A stretch of DNA of 64,000 bases. It comes from Geodermatophilus sp. DSM 45219. GTDB lineage: Bacteria > Actinomycetota > Actinomycetes > Mycobacteriales > Geodermatophilaceae. Numbering within the stretch: the stretch's first letter is position 1; every line of letters starts with the position of its first letter. Position numbers and translations under genes: made by a program. Below the pieces are notes generated by a model that was not told the DNA's origin, did no database searches, and was given only the letters and a program-made list of their open reading frames with translations. Below are positions 33,950 through 42,628 of this stretch, piece by piece. The stretch covers positions 310,001-374,000 of the forward strand of contig NZ_FNIQ01000003.1 in the NCBI RefSeq assembly GCF_900104025.1. Reading direction: 5' to 3'.

Positions 33950-35296
33950 TCAGCGGAGCAGCAGGTCCAGCGCCGCGGCCGCCGTCCAGGACTGGTGCGC
34001 GCTGCCGAGCGGCTCCCCGGTGAACGGCTCGTAGTACTCGGCGAACGAGCCCTCGGCCAGCTGGTCCAGCGCTGCCCGGCGCAGCGGACCGGCGACGTCG
34101 GCCCGGCCGCGCCGCTCCAGCATCCAGACGACGAACCAGTCGACCACCGGCCAGCTGGGGCCGCGCCAGTAGGCGCGGGGCCGGAAGTCCGGCGACGCGG
34201 GGCCGGTGCTCGGCAGGACGGCGTGCCGCAGGCCGGGGTGCCCGGTCCAGCGCTCGGACCGGAGCAGCGCCACCATGTCCCGCTCGGCCGCGGCGTCCAG
34301 GCCGCCGCAGAGCAGGGGCGCGAAGCCGGCCACCGTCTCCGCGCGCAGCGGCTCTCCGGTCCGCAGGTCGGTGTCCAGCGCCAGCCCCAGCCCGGCGTCG
34401 ACGCTGCCGGCGACACCGGCGCGGAAGCGCTCGGCGTGCTCCTCGAGCTCGGCGACCTCCCCGGCCCCCAGGGAGCGGGCGATCCCGGCCAGCGCGTCGC
34501 TCGCGGCGGCGAGGACGGCGGAGGCGAAGACGTCGGTGACGAGGAAGCTGCCCGTCGCGCGGATGCGGGCGTCGTCGTAACCGGCCCGCCGCAGCTCCTC
34601 CACGCCGGTCAGGAACCGGTCGTACTCCAGCCGGGTCGGGCGCTGGGTGACGTCACGGACGACCCGGGTGTCCCGCCGCCGGTACGGGGGGAGACCGGGC
34701 GCGACGGCGACGCGGGAGTGGGGGCCGTCCCACCGCGGGGAGTTGTCCATCCCGCTCTCCCAGCCGTGGTGGATGGACAGCAGCCCGGTGCACCCCGGGT
34801 CGCGGGCGCGCACGAGGTAGCGGTGCCAGGCCAGCAGCCTGCGGTAGGCCCCGGGGAGCCAGGCCCGCACGTGCGCCGCGGCCGGTCCCTGGCGCCCGGC
34901 GATCGCCACGATGCGCTCGACGGCCAGGGCGTGCACGGCCGGCTGGCAGATGCCGCTGGTGCGGGGGGCGCGGGGCGCGTCGTCGGTGACCTCGGTGCAG
35001 CCCCAGCGTTCCGGCCCCGGGAAGTAGTCGTGCTCGTCGGGGTCGAAGACGACGTGCGGCAGCATGCCGGTGCGCCACTGGCCGCGGAACAGCGAGTCCA
35101 GCTCGGCGCACGCGCGCACCGGGTCGAGGTGGGCGAGGCCGACCGAGACGAAGGCGGCGTCCCAGCTCCACTGGTGCGGGTAGAGGGCCGGGGCCGCCCG
35201 GGTCATCGACCCGACGCCGTTGGCCCGCAGGACGGCGGCGGCGCGGGTCGCGAGCCCGGCGCCGCGCTGGACCGGGAGGTCGCTGACGGCGCTCAC
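33950..35296 (-). CDS. MGH1/GH63-like glycoside hydrolase
   Basis: An (alpha/alpha)6-barrel hydrolase of 448 residues. PALYPHQWSWDAAFVSVGLA with the FDPDEHDYFPGPERWG stretch and the C-terminal YWRGPSWPVVDWFVVWMLER and LDQLAEGSFAEYYEPFTGEP are the marks of mannosylglycerate/glucosylglycerate hydrolases and related GH63 enzymes. HHGWESGMDNSPRWDG carries a likely catalytic Asp. No signal peptide, so an imported substrate is expected. GTG at 35296 overlaps the isomerase stop (GTGA). Substrate may be a glucoside or mannoside of glycerate, or another small glycoside; this is inference. Confidence 0.82.
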   Translation of the reverse strand: MSAVSDLPVQRGAGLATRAAAVLRANGVGSMTRAAPALYPHQWSWDAAFVSVGLAHLDPVRACAELDSLFRGQWRTGMLPHVVFDPDEHDYFPGPERWGCTEVTDDAPRAPRTSGICQPAVHALAVERIVAIAGRQGPAAAHVRAWLPGAYRRLLAWHRYLVRARDPGCTGLLSIHHGWESGMDNSPRWDGPHSRVAVAPGLPPYRRRDTRVVRDVTQRPTRLEYDRFLTGVEELRRAGYDDARIRATGSFLVTDVFASAVLAAASDALAGIARSLGAGEVAELEEHAERFRAGVAGSVDAGLGLALDTDLRTGEPLRAETVAGFAPLLCGGLDAAAERDMVALLRSERWTGHPGLRHAVLPSTGPASPDFRPRAYWRGPSWPVVDWFVVWMLERRGRADVAGPLRRAALDQLAEGSFAEYYEPFTGEPLGSAHQSWTAAAALDLLLR

Positions 35297-36099
35297 GCCG
35301 CGATCCGCAGGGCCGACCGCAGCATCGCCGTGGCGCGGGGCAGCACCCGTGCGGGGTCGCCGGACAGCCGGCACTCGAAGGCGAGCCAGCCGTCGTAGCC
35401 GATGTCCTCCAGGCACCCCAGCAGCGCCGCCCAGTCCAGGTGGCCCGCGCCGGGTTCGAGGCGGTTGCTGTCGGAGAGCTGCACGTGGCCGACGCGGTCG
35501 GCGTGCGCCCGGAGCGCCGCCAGCGGGTCGGCCTCCTCGATGTTCATGTGGTAGGTGTCCGCGCCCACGGCCACGCTGGCCAGCCCGGTGGCCTCCGCCA
35601 GCTCCGCCGCCTGGGCCACGGTGTTGACCATGTGGTCCTCGTAGCGGTTGAGCGGCTCGAGCAGCAGGAGGACGCCTTCCCGGGCCGCGACCTCGCCCAG
35701 CCGGCCCAGCGCGTCGAGCAGCACCTCGCGGTCGCGCTCGGGCGGGCGGGGCGGGGTGAACGGGGGCAGTCGCCGGGAGAACATCCCCCAGGCCGCCGGG
35801 GTCATCGCGCCCACCCCGCCGAGGTCCCCGACGACGGCCAGCTGGGTGGCCATGTTGGCCAGCGCGTCGGCCCGGCGTCCGGGGTCGAAGTCGCCGATGA
35901 AGTGGTCCATGTCCACGCAGACCGTGGGCAGCTGCACACCGTCGCGCCGGGCGGCCCGCAGCTCCGGCAGCCGCTCCCGCAGGGCGTGCCCGCCCGCGCC
36001 CCGCAGCTCGATGCCGTCGAAGCCCCAGGCGAGCGCGGTCTCCCACCTGGACTGCAGCGTGCCCCCGGGGAGCAGCTGCTCCTGGACGGCGAGTCTCAC
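35293..36099 (-). CDS. Sugar phosphate isomerase/epimerase (xylose isomerase-like TIM barrel)
   Basis: A 268-residue AP-endonuclease-2-type TIM barrel. Metal-site motifs are LLLLEPLNRYEDHMVNTVAQ (Glu), VGADTYHMNIEEADP (Asp and His), VGHVQLSDSNRLEPGAGHLD (His and Asp) and LAFECRLSGDP (Glu). These match the isomerase/epimerase group acting on free or phosphorylated ketoses, or related hydroxy acids. GTG at 36099 gives the start VRLAVQEQLL. It is coupled to the hydrolase and divergent from an ABC transporter, so it probably processes what that transporter brings in. Confidence 0.82.
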   Translation of the reverse strand: MRLAVQEQLLPGGTLQSRWETALAWGFDGIELRGAGGHALRERLPELRAARRDGVQLPTVCVDMDHFIGDFDPGRRADALANMATQLAVVGDLGGVGAMTPAAWGMFSRRLPPFTPPRPPERDREVLLDALGRLGEVAAREGVLLLLEPLNRYEDHMVNTVAQAAELAEATGLASVAVGADTYHMNIEEADPLAALRAHADRVGHVQLSDSNRLEPGAGHLDWAALLGCLEDIGYDGWLAFECRLSGDPARVLPRATAMLRSALRIAA

Positions 36100-36272
36100 C
36101 CGGCACCCCCGCCACGTCGACGTCGAGTCGGTGCGTGCACCGGACACTTTATCGCTGATCCCCGGCGGTTAATGCGTGCTGCGTGCGCATAACGGCGTCG
36201 TGACCCACGTCACCGATCGAGCAGCTACTGTCCGGACTCCGGCAGCGGCGCCGGCGACTCCGGGGAGGGCCG
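36100..36272. promoter_or_regulatory. Divergent control region of the glycoside cluster
   Basis: This 173-nt gap separates the isomerase and the transporter operon and is A/T-rich for this genome in the middle. GGTTAATGCGTGC and GTGCGCATAACG (36165-36196) form an imperfect inverted repeat with TTA/TAA ends, as ROK repressors often bind. TACTGT near 36227 could be a -10 for the plus strand, without a clear -35. Operator role is inference. Confidence 0.4.
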
Positions 36273-37676
36273 ATGAGCGCGACGAAGCGACGGGTCAGGG
36301 TGTCGGTGGCAGCGGTCGGGGCCGTGGTCCTGGTCGCCGCGTGCGGCTCGGGCGACGGCGGTGGCGACGGCGGTGGCGAGGCCGGCCCGCTGACCGTGTG
36401 GACCCTGGAGAACCTCCCCGACCGGGTCGCCGCCCAGGAGGAGATCGCGGCGGCCTTCACCGAGAGCAGCGGGGTCGAGGTCGAGCTCGTGCCCATCGAC
36501 CCGAACCAGTTCAACCAGCTGCTCACCTCCTCGGCAGCCGCCGGGGAGCTGCCCGACGTCGTCGGCGCGCTGCCCCCGGCCGGCGTGTACGCGCTGTCGA
36601 CCAACGAGCTGATCGACCCCGACGCGGCCACCGCGGTCGTGGAGGAACTGGGCGCCGACACGTTCTCCGAGCGTGCCCTGGAGCTGACCAGCGACGGTGG
36701 GACGCAGCTCGCCGTCCCCAGTGACGGGTGGGCGCAGCTGCTCGTGTACCGCCAGGACCTCTTCGACGCCGCGGGCCTGCCGGCACCCGAGACCTACGAG
36801 GACATCCTGGCCGCGGCGCAGGCGCTGGACAGCCCCGAGCTCGCCGGCTTCACCGGGGCCACGGTCCCCAACGACGCCTTCACCCAGCAGACCTTCGAGC
36901 ACCTGGCGCTGGGCAACGGCTGCGAGATGGTGGACGACCAGGGCGAGGTGACCCTCGACAGCGACGCGTGCGTCGCCTCGTTCGGGTTCTACGACACGCT
37001 GATCAGCGACTACTCGGTCCCCGGCACCCAGGACGTCGACACCACCCGCGCCGCCTACTTCGCCGGGCAGTCGGCGATGGTCGTGTGGTCGTCGTTCATC
37101 CTCGACGAGATGGCCGGGCTCCGCGCCGACGCCCTGCCGACCTGCCCCGAGTGCGCCGCCGACCCGGCCTACCTCGCCCGCAACAGCGGGGTGGTGACCG
37201 CCATCGCCGGCCCGGACGGCGACGAGCCGGCGCAGTTCGGCGAGGTGGTCTCCTGGGCCGTGACCGCCGACGCCCAGACCGACGCGGCGACCCAGTTCGT
37301 CACGTACATGATGGAGGACGGGTACGAGCAGTGGATCGCCTTCGCGCCGGAGGGCAAGGTCCCGGCGCGGCAGGGCACCGCCGACGAGCCGACGCGGTTC
37401 GTCGACGCCTGGGCCACCATGCCGGCGGGCGTGGACACCCGGGCCCCGCTGTCGGACTTCTACTCGGCCGAGGTCCTCGAGGCGCTGCGCACCAGCACGG
37501 AGAGCATCTCCTCGTGGGGCATCCCCCAGGGACAGGGCGCGCTGGTCGGAGCCGCCCTCGGTGAGCTGCCGGTGCCGCAGGCCATCGCCGCGATGACGGG
37601 GGGCGAGGTCGACCCGAGCGGAGCAGCCCAGCAGGCGGCCGAGGCGCTCCGCGAGATCGCCGCGTCCCTGGACTGA
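36273..37676 (+). CDS. ABC transporter sugar-binding lipoprotein
   Basis: A 467-residue extracytoplasmic solute-binding protein of family 1. It has a signal peptide with lipobox VAAC (Cys at 24), then a Gly/Asp linker, then the periplasmic-binding fold starting PLTVWTLENLPDRVAAQEEI. WAQLLVYRQDLFDAAGLPAP is typical of the maltose/carbohydrate group. Cys pairs (GCEMVDD, DACVAS and PTCPECAA) may form disulphides. ATG at 36273 follows GGGGAGGG. It starts an operon with two permeases and the ROK gene. The ligand is probably a glycoside or oligosaccharide, by context. Confidence 0.9.
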   Translation: MSATKRRVRVSVAAVGAVVLVAACGSGDGGGDGGGEAGPLTVWTLENLPDRVAAQEEIAAAFTESSGVEVELVPIDPNQFNQLLTSSAAAGELPDVVGALPPAGVYALSTNELIDPDAATAVVEELGADTFSERALELTSDGGTQLAVPSDGWAQLLVYRQDLFDAAGLPAPETYEDILAAAQALDSPELAGFTGATVPNDAFTQQTFEHLALGNGCEMVDDQGEVTLDSDACVASFGFYDTLISDYSVPGTQDVDTTRAAYFAGQSAMVVWSSFILDEMAGLRADALPTCPECAADPAYLARNSGVVTAIAGPDGDEPAQFGEVVSWAVTADAQTDAATQFVTYMMEDGYEQWIAFAPEGKVPARQGTADEPTRFVDAWATMPAGVDTRAPLSDFYSAEVLEALRTSTESISSWGIPQGQGALVGAALGELPVPQAIAAMTGGEVDPSGAAQQAAEALREIAASLD

Positions 37677-37688
37677 CCGGGGGTCTCG

Positions 37689-38627
37689 GTGTCCACACGT
37701 CAGCGGTTCCGCGGCCGGGAGCCGGGCGCCTCCGGCCGCGGGACCCTCGCGGCGCGCGAGGCCCGGACGGGGCTGGCGCTGATCTCCCCGACCGTCGTCC
37801 TCGTCCTGGTGCTCGTGGTGCTGCCGATCCTCTGGACGGTGGTGCTGGCCTTCCAGGACCTGCGGTTGATCCGGCTGCGCACCGCCGGCGTGTTCGGGGA
37901 CTACACCGTCGACAACTTCGTGGACGTCTTCAGCTCGCCGGGGTTCTGGGAGGCCCTGGTCACCACGCTGGTTTACGCCGGGTGCGGGACGGCGTCGGCC
38001 GTGGGGCTGGGGCTGGTCGCGGCCCTCGCGCTGCGCCGCCCCTTCCGGGGGCGGGGGTTCGTCCGGGCGTCGATGCTGCTGCCGTACGTGGCGCCCGTCG
38101 TGGCCGCCACCTTCGTGTGGGGCGTCATGCTCAACCCGCAGTTCGGCATCGTGAACGAGATCGGCACGAGAGTGCTCGGCTGGGACGAGCCGATCGCCTT
38201 CCTGTCCGAGCGCCCGGCCGCGCTGGTCACGGTCATCGTCTTCGAGATGTGGCGGTCCTTCCCGTTCGCCTTCCTCTTCCTCACCGCGCGGCTGCAGGCC
38301 GCGCCGGCCACGCTGGAGGAGGCCGCCCGGGTCGACGGCGCCACCCCGACGCAGGTGTTCCGCCACATCGTCTGGCCGCAGCTGCTGCCGACCATCGCGG
38401 TGCTGGCGCTGCTGCGCTTCATCTGGACGTTCAACAACTTCGACGACATCTACCTGCTGACCGGCGGCGGGGCCGGCACCGAGGTGATCAGCGTGCGGGT
38501 CTTCGACTACCTGGTAAGCCGCGGGGACATCGGCGCGGCGTCGGCGCAGGCGCTGGTCCTCGCCACGGTGCTGACGGTCCTGGTCGCCGTGTACTTCCGG
38601 TCCGCGGCGAAGGACGAGGTGGCCTGA
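37689..38627 (+). CDS. ABC sugar permease, MalF-type
   Basis: A 312-residue membrane permease with six hydrophobic helices. The EAA loop that docks the ATPase is ATLEEAARVDGATPTQVFRHIV, in the usual place before the last two helices. The first helix is LALISPTVVLVLVLVVLPIL. GTG at 37689 follows the binding-protein stop by 12 nt. Its stop shares one base with the next ATG (TGATG), so the two permeases are made together. No ATPase gene is present in the cluster. Confidence 0.9.
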   Translation: MSTRQRFRGREPGASGRGTLAAREARTGLALISPTVVLVLVLVVLPILWTVVLAFQDLRLIRLRTAGVFGDYTVDNFVDVFSSPGFWEALVTTLVYAGCGTASAVGLGLVAALALRRPFRGRGFVRASMLLPYVAPVVAATFVWGVMLNPQFGIVNEIGTRVLGWDEPIAFLSERPAALVTVIVFEMWRSFPFAFLFLTARLQAAPATLEEAARVDGATPTQVFRHIVWPQLLPTIAVLALLRFIWTFNNFDDIYLLTGGGAGTEVISVRVFDYLVSRGDIGAASAQALVLATVLTVLVAVYFRSAAKDEVA

Positions 38628-39574
38628 TGACCCGCATGGTGACGGCGCCGGCGGAGTCGCCGGCCGCGCCCGACACCCGTCCGTCCCGGGCCCCCACCGG
38701 GCGGCGCTGGTCGCGGAACACCGTCGAGACGCGGGTGCTCGGCGTCCTGCGGTGGATCGTGATCGCCGGCCTGGCGCTGTTCACGCTCTTCCCCTTCTAC
38801 TACATGGTGCTGCTCTCGGTCCGGGACCTGAGCTCGCTGCTCGACGCGCCGGCGCGGCTGTGGCCGGTGCTCTCCGAGCTCACCGTTGGCACCTACCGCG
38901 ACGTGCTGACCCCGACCGGGTCCGGCGGGCAGGGCTTCCTGCGCTTCATGGCCAACAGCGGTCTGATCGCGCTGGGCACGGTCGCGGTGACGCTGCTCTT
39001 CGCCGTCCTGGGCGCGTACGCCATCGCCCGGCTGCGCTTCCCCGGGCGGCGCAAGGTGAGCGTGCTGTTCCTCGCCGTCTACCTGTTCCCGAGCATCCTG
39101 CTCGCCGTCCCGCTGTTCGTGCTCTTCACCGCCGTCGGGCTGCGGGGCAGTCTGGGCCCGCTCGTGCTGGTGTACGTGTCGCAGACGATCGCGGTCGCCA
39201 TCTACACGCTCCGCAACTACTTCCAGACCGTGCCGGCCAGCATCGAGGAGGCCGCCGCCGTGGACGGCGCCACGCGGTTCACCGTGCTGCGGAAGGTGAC
39301 CCTGCCGCTGGCGATGCCGGCCATCCTGTCCAACGGGCTGTTCGTCTTCATGATCGCGTGGAACGAGTTCCTCTTCGCGCTGCTGTTCCTGGTCGAGGAC
39401 CGGTCGCGGTGGACGGTCTCGCTGGGGCTGTCCCAGCTCGCCGGCAGCATCGAGATCCCGACGACCGTGCTGATGGCCGGATCGGTGATCCTGACGCTGC
39501 CGATCGTCATACTCTTCTTCGCCACCGAACGGCTTCTCACCGGCGGCCTGACCGCCGGCGCGGAGAAGGGGTGA
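38627..39574 (+). CDS. ABC sugar permease, MalG-type
   Basis: A 315-residue permease and partner of the one before. After a cytoplasmic lead of about 45 residues, helix 1 is VIAGLALFTLFPFYYMVLLS. The EAA loop is ASIEEAAAVDGATRFTVLRK, followed by VTLPLAMPAILSNGLFVF. The final helix ends TERLLTGGLTAGAEKG. The ATG overlaps the upstream stop, and its TGA at 39572-39574 overlaps a GTG (39571) that would be the natural start of the ROK gene if the G-run were one base longer. Confidence 0.9.
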   Translation: MTRMVTAPAESPAAPDTRPSRAPTGRRWSRNTVETRVLGVLRWIVIAGLALFTLFPFYYMVLLSVRDLSSLLDAPARLWPVLSELTVGTYRDVLTPTGSGGQGFLRFMANSGLIALGTVAVTLLFAVLGAYAIARLRFPGRRKVSVLFLAVYLFPSILLAVPLFVLFTAVGLRGSLGPLVLVYVSQTIAVAIYTLRNYFQTVPASIEEAAAVDGATRFTVLRKVTLPLAMPAILSNGLFVFMIAWNEFLFALLFLVEDRSRWTVSLGLSQLAGSIEIPTTVLMAGSVILTLPIVILFFATERLLTGGLTAGAEKG

Positions 39575-39578
39575 GGAC

Positions 39579-40760
39579 CTGGGGGAGCGCGCCGGGCAAC
39601 TGCTCGAGCTGATCAGGCGGGGCCGGGCCCGCACGCGCGGCGACCTGATCGAGCTCACCGGGCTGTCCCGCTCCACCGTCGCCGCCCGCGTCGACGACCT
39701 GGTCGACGCCGGGTACCTGCGCGAGTCGGGCAAGGAGGCCTCCGCCCGCGGGCGCCCCTCGCACGTGCTCGGCCTCGACGGCTCCCACGGGGTGGTGCTG
39801 GCCGCCGACCTGAACGTCACGCACGCGACGGTCGCGCTGTGCGACCTGGCCGGGCGGCCGCTTGCCGAGGCGGTGCACGAGCTGCGGCTGACCGACGGCC
39901 CCGAGCCGGTCCTGGCCTGGGTGGAGCAGCGCTGGCGCCACCTGCTGCACGCCGCCGGCGTCGAGACCGGCCGGGTCCTCGGTCTCGGGGTCGGCGTGCC
40001 GGGCCCGGTGGACGTCGCCACCGGACGGGTCGTGCACCACACGCCGGCGCTGCCGGGCTGGCGGGACCACCCGCTGCGCGACCACCTCGAGCGGCGCTTC
40101 GGCGTGGTCTGCGTGGTCGACAACGACGCCAACGCGATGGCCCTCGGCGAGTACCACGCGGAGCAGCCGGGCTCCTCGCCACTGCTCTTCGTGAAGGTCG
40201 CGACCGGCATCGGTGCCGGCATGGTGGTCGACGGTCACGTGCTGCGCGGCGCGGACGGCGCCGAGGGCGACCTGGGGCACGTGCGGATCGCCAGCCCCGA
40301 GGACGGCCCGCTGTGCGTCTGCGGGGCGCGCGGCTGCCTGGCCGCGTCGGCGAGCGGGCGGGCGCTGGCCCGGGCCTTGCGCGAGCAGGGCGAGGACGTC
40401 CCGGACAGCCGGTCGGTCGTCGAGCTGGCGCTGACCGGCCACGCCGAGGCCACCCGACTGGTGCGCGAGGCAGGGCTGGTGATCGGAGACGTCCTGGCGA
40501 CCGCGGTGAGCCTGCTCAACCCGCGCGTCCTGGCACTGGGCGGGGACCTGGTGCTGGTCCAGGACCACTTCGTCGGCGCCGTGCGCGAGCGGCTGTACCA
40601 GCGCACCCAGCCGCACGCCGCGCGCGGTCTGCGCGTGGTGGCCAGCAGCCTGGGCGACCGGGCCGGCGTGGTCGGCGCGGCCCGCCTGGCGCTCGAGGAG
40701 GTCCTGTCCGCCGAGGCGGTCGACCGGGCGCTCGCCGGCCGCCGCCAGCCGGTGCCCTAA
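39579..40760 (+). CDS. ROK-family transcriptional regulator (start irregular)
   Basis: About 393 residues. The N-terminal winged helix is clear (LLELIRRGRARTRGDLIELT, GLSRSTVAARVDDLVDAGYL), followed by the ROK sugar-kinase-like domain: VVLAADLNVTHATVALCDLA, LGLGVGVPGPVDV, DNDANAMALGEYHAE, the glucokinase-type ATGIGAGMVVDGHVLRG, and the zinc motif LCVCGARGCLA. No ATG, GTG or TTG precedes the helix-turn-helix in frame. CTG at 39579, 7 nt after AAGGGG, is the only usable start, or else the G5 run at 39581-39585 has lost a base from GTG at 39571. GTG at 39765 would cut off the DNA-binding domain. Likely represses the adjacent sugar genes. Confidence 0.8.
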   Translation: MGERAGQLLELIRRGRARTRGDLIELTGLSRSTVAARVDDLVDAGYLRESGKEASARGRPSHVLGLDGSHGVVLAADLNVTHATVALCDLAGRPLAEAVHELRLTDGPEPVLAWVEQRWRHLLHAAGVETGRVLGLGVGVPGPVDVATGRVVHHTPALPGWRDHPLRDHLERRFGVVCVVDNDANAMALGEYHAEQPGSSPLLFVKVATGIGAGMVVDGHVLRGADGAEGDLGHVRIASPEDGPLCVCGARGCLAASASGRALARALREQGEDVPDSRSVVELALTGHAEATRLVREAGLVIGDVLATAVSLLNPRVLALGGDLVLVQDHFVGAVRERLYQRTQPHAARGLRVVASSLGDRAGVVGAARLALEEVLSAEAVDRALAGRRQPVP

Positions 40761-40828
40761 GGCCCGTCCGGCCCCCTTGCAGGGGCCCGCCGCGAGCTAG
40801 CGAGTGGCGGGGGTCAAGGGGGTCCTTC
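40761..40828 (-). repeat. Intergenic hairpin repeat, copy C, running into a coding end
   Basis: On the minus strand it reads AAGGACCCCCTTGACCCC, then the CTCGCTAGCTCGCGG core, then GGGGGCC. The TAG in the core is the stop codon of the minus-strand VOC gene, and the preceding repeat bases encode its last residues. It lies between that gene and the convergent ROK gene and probably terminates both. Confidence 0.6.
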
Positions 40829-41198
40829 CCCAGTCGACGAGCTGGACGATCACGCCGTTGGGGTCGCGCACCTGGAAGGCCCGCTCGCCCCACTCCTCCA
40901 CGGTGAGCGGCATGGTGATCGCCACGCCCTCGTCCTGCAGCCGGGCGAGCTCGCCCTCCAGGTCGTCGACGACGAAGGCCAGGATCAGCCCGGCCGCGTG
41001 CACGTCGCGCTGGTCGGCCGGCAGCGTGGGCAGGCCGCGGCGGAGGAGGGCCACGTTCATGCCGACGTCGTCGCGGGTCAGCGAGGCGAAGCCGTCGGCG
41101 GACATCTCCTCCCGGAACCCGAAGTGGCGGGTGAGGAAGGCGCTGCTGGCGGGGACGTCGTCGACGTTCAGGGACACGGCGGTGGCGGTGACGCGCAC
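40797..41198 (-). CDS. VOC/glyoxalase-fold protein
   Basis: A 133-residue vicinal-oxygen-chelate protein. The first unit is VSLNVDDVPASSAFLTRHFG; the second is LILAFVVDDLEGELARLQDE and ends FQVRDPNGVIVQLVDWG. The usual first His is replaced here (SLNV), so metal binding may be lost or altered. GTG at 41198 follows AGGAGG. The last ten residues (GRTPLTPATR) and the stop are encoded by a copy of the intergenic hairpin repeat. The function is unknown. Confidence 0.82.
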   Translation of the reverse strand: MRVTATAVSLNVDDVPASSAFLTRHFGFREEMSADGFASLTRDDVGMNVALLRRGLPTLPADQRDVHAAGLILAFVVDDLEGELARLQDEGVAITMPLTVEEWGERAFQVRDPNGVIVQLVDWGRTPLTPATR

Positions 41199-41242
41199 GG
41201 GACCTCCTGGTGGCGGAGCGATCTCCGTACACCGTACGCCGT

Positions 41243-42535
41243 CTAGGCGGGGCTGCCGACCCGTTCGGCGTCCGGACCGCGGTCCAGCGGGTGGGCGACC
41301 TCGTCGGCCGGCATCCGCGCGGCCACGATGGTGACGACCGCGAGCACCACGGGCACCAGACCGGCGACCAGGAAGGTCGCGGTGAGGCCGATCCACTCGC
41401 TCACCGGCCCAGCCAGCGCCACCGACAGCGGCAGGAAGGCGCCGGAGACCAGGAAGTCGAGGCTGGAGACCCGGCCGAGCAGCGCCGGCGGCACCCGCCG
41501 CTGCAGCAGCGTGCCCCAGATGACCATGCCGGCCTGGAACGTGGCGCCGGTGAGCAGGCACGCGGCGACCATCACCCACAGCTGCGAGGTCAGCCCGAAC
41601 ACGGCCAGCGGCAGGCAACCCAGGCCCCAGAGCAGGTTCATCACCGTGAGGTAGCGGCGCGGCAGCGGGCGCGAGGAGATCAGCAGCGAGCCGAGCGCGC
41701 CGCCGACGCCGAACGCGGTGAGCACCAGCGCGTGGTCCGCCGGCCCGCCGCCGGCCCGGTCGCGGATGGCGAAGGGGGCCAGCACCTCGAAGGGGCCGAG
41801 CATGACCAGCAGCATCAGCGAGGCGAACAGCAGCGTGGCCAGCAGCCAGGGCGTGCGGACCATGTACGCGAAGCCCTCGCGCAGGTCGGCGGCCATCGCG
41901 CGCAGCGGGTGCGTGGGGACGGCGGCCGGCTCGCGACGGACCCGGGTCACCGGGACCGCCGCCACGCACAGCGCCGCGCCGGCGGCGGCCGCGGCGGTGA
42001 CCAGCAGCGCGACACCCGGGGACGCCGCCTCGACCAGCAGGCCGGCGGCCACCGGACCGGCGACCTGGTGCAGCAACGGCCGCATCATGCCCTCGAGGCC
42101 GTTGGCGGCGAGCAGCTCGTCCTCGGGCAGCAGGGCGGGGACCAGGGCGGAGTAGGCCGGGTAGTACAGCCCCATCCCGACGCCGCCGAGCAGTCCCACG
42201 CCCGCGAGCACCGACAGCGGCAGCCCGTCGGACAGCGACAGGACGGCGACCCCGGCCACCGGGACGGCCTGCAGCAGCGCCACCACCAGCAGGATGTGCC
42301 GCTGCGGCACCCGGTCGGCGAGCACCCCCCCGAGCAGCGCGACCGCGAGCGTGCCGCCGGCGGTCAGCCCGCTGACCAGCGACACCTCGGCCGGGCCGCC
42401 GCCGAGCGCGACGACCTGCCAGACGACCGCGATCGCCCAGGAGCCGTTGGCCAGCAGCGACAGGCCGAGCGAGACCGCGAGCAGCCGGTAGGCGGGGTGC
42501 CGCAGCGGTCGCAGCGCCCTGGGCAGGCCGGCCAT
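41243..42535 (-). CDS. MFS transporter
   Basis: A 430-residue major facilitator with 12 predicted helices. The first helix is AVSLGLSLLANGSWAIAVVW; motif A is LLGGVLADRVPQRHIL. The central loop (TRVRREPAAVPTHPLRAMAA) is typical of the MFS_3/enterobactin-exporter-like group, many of which are annotated as multidrug exporters. ATG at 42535 follows CGGGGGAG. A longer form from 42583 adds only charged residues. The substrate is unknown. Confidence 0.87.
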   Translation of the reverse strand: MAGLPRALRPLRHPAYRLLAVSLGLSLLANGSWAIAVVWQVVALGGGPAEVSLVSGLTAGGTLAVALLGGVLADRVPQRHILLVVALLQAVPVAGVAVLSLSDGLPLSVLAGVGLLGGVGMGLYYPAYSALVPALLPEDELLAANGLEGMMRPLLHQVAGPVAAGLLVEAASPGVALLVTAAAAAGAALCVAAVPVTRVRREPAAVPTHPLRAMAADLREGFAYMVRTPWLLATLLFASLMLLVMLGPFEVLAPFAIRDRAGGGPADHALVLTAFGVGGALGSLLISSRPLPRRYLTVMNLLWGLGCLPLAVFGLTSQLWVMVAACLLTGATFQAGMVIWGTLLQRRVPPALLGRVSSLDFLVSGAFLPLSVALAGPVSEWIGLTATFLVAGLVPVVLAVVTIVAARMPADEVAHPLDRGPDAERVGSPA

Positions 42536-42628
42536 CGTGCTCCCCCGCGTCGTCCGTGCCGCCTCGTGGTCGGCACAGACCATGGTGCCGGGCGGGATCC
42601 GGCGGGCGCGCGCGGTTTCTCCCAGGGC

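Noticed and set aside
39765..40760. Shorter ROK gene starting at GTG 39765
   Set aside because: It would remove an obvious winged-helix DNA-binding domain that is in the same frame just upstream.
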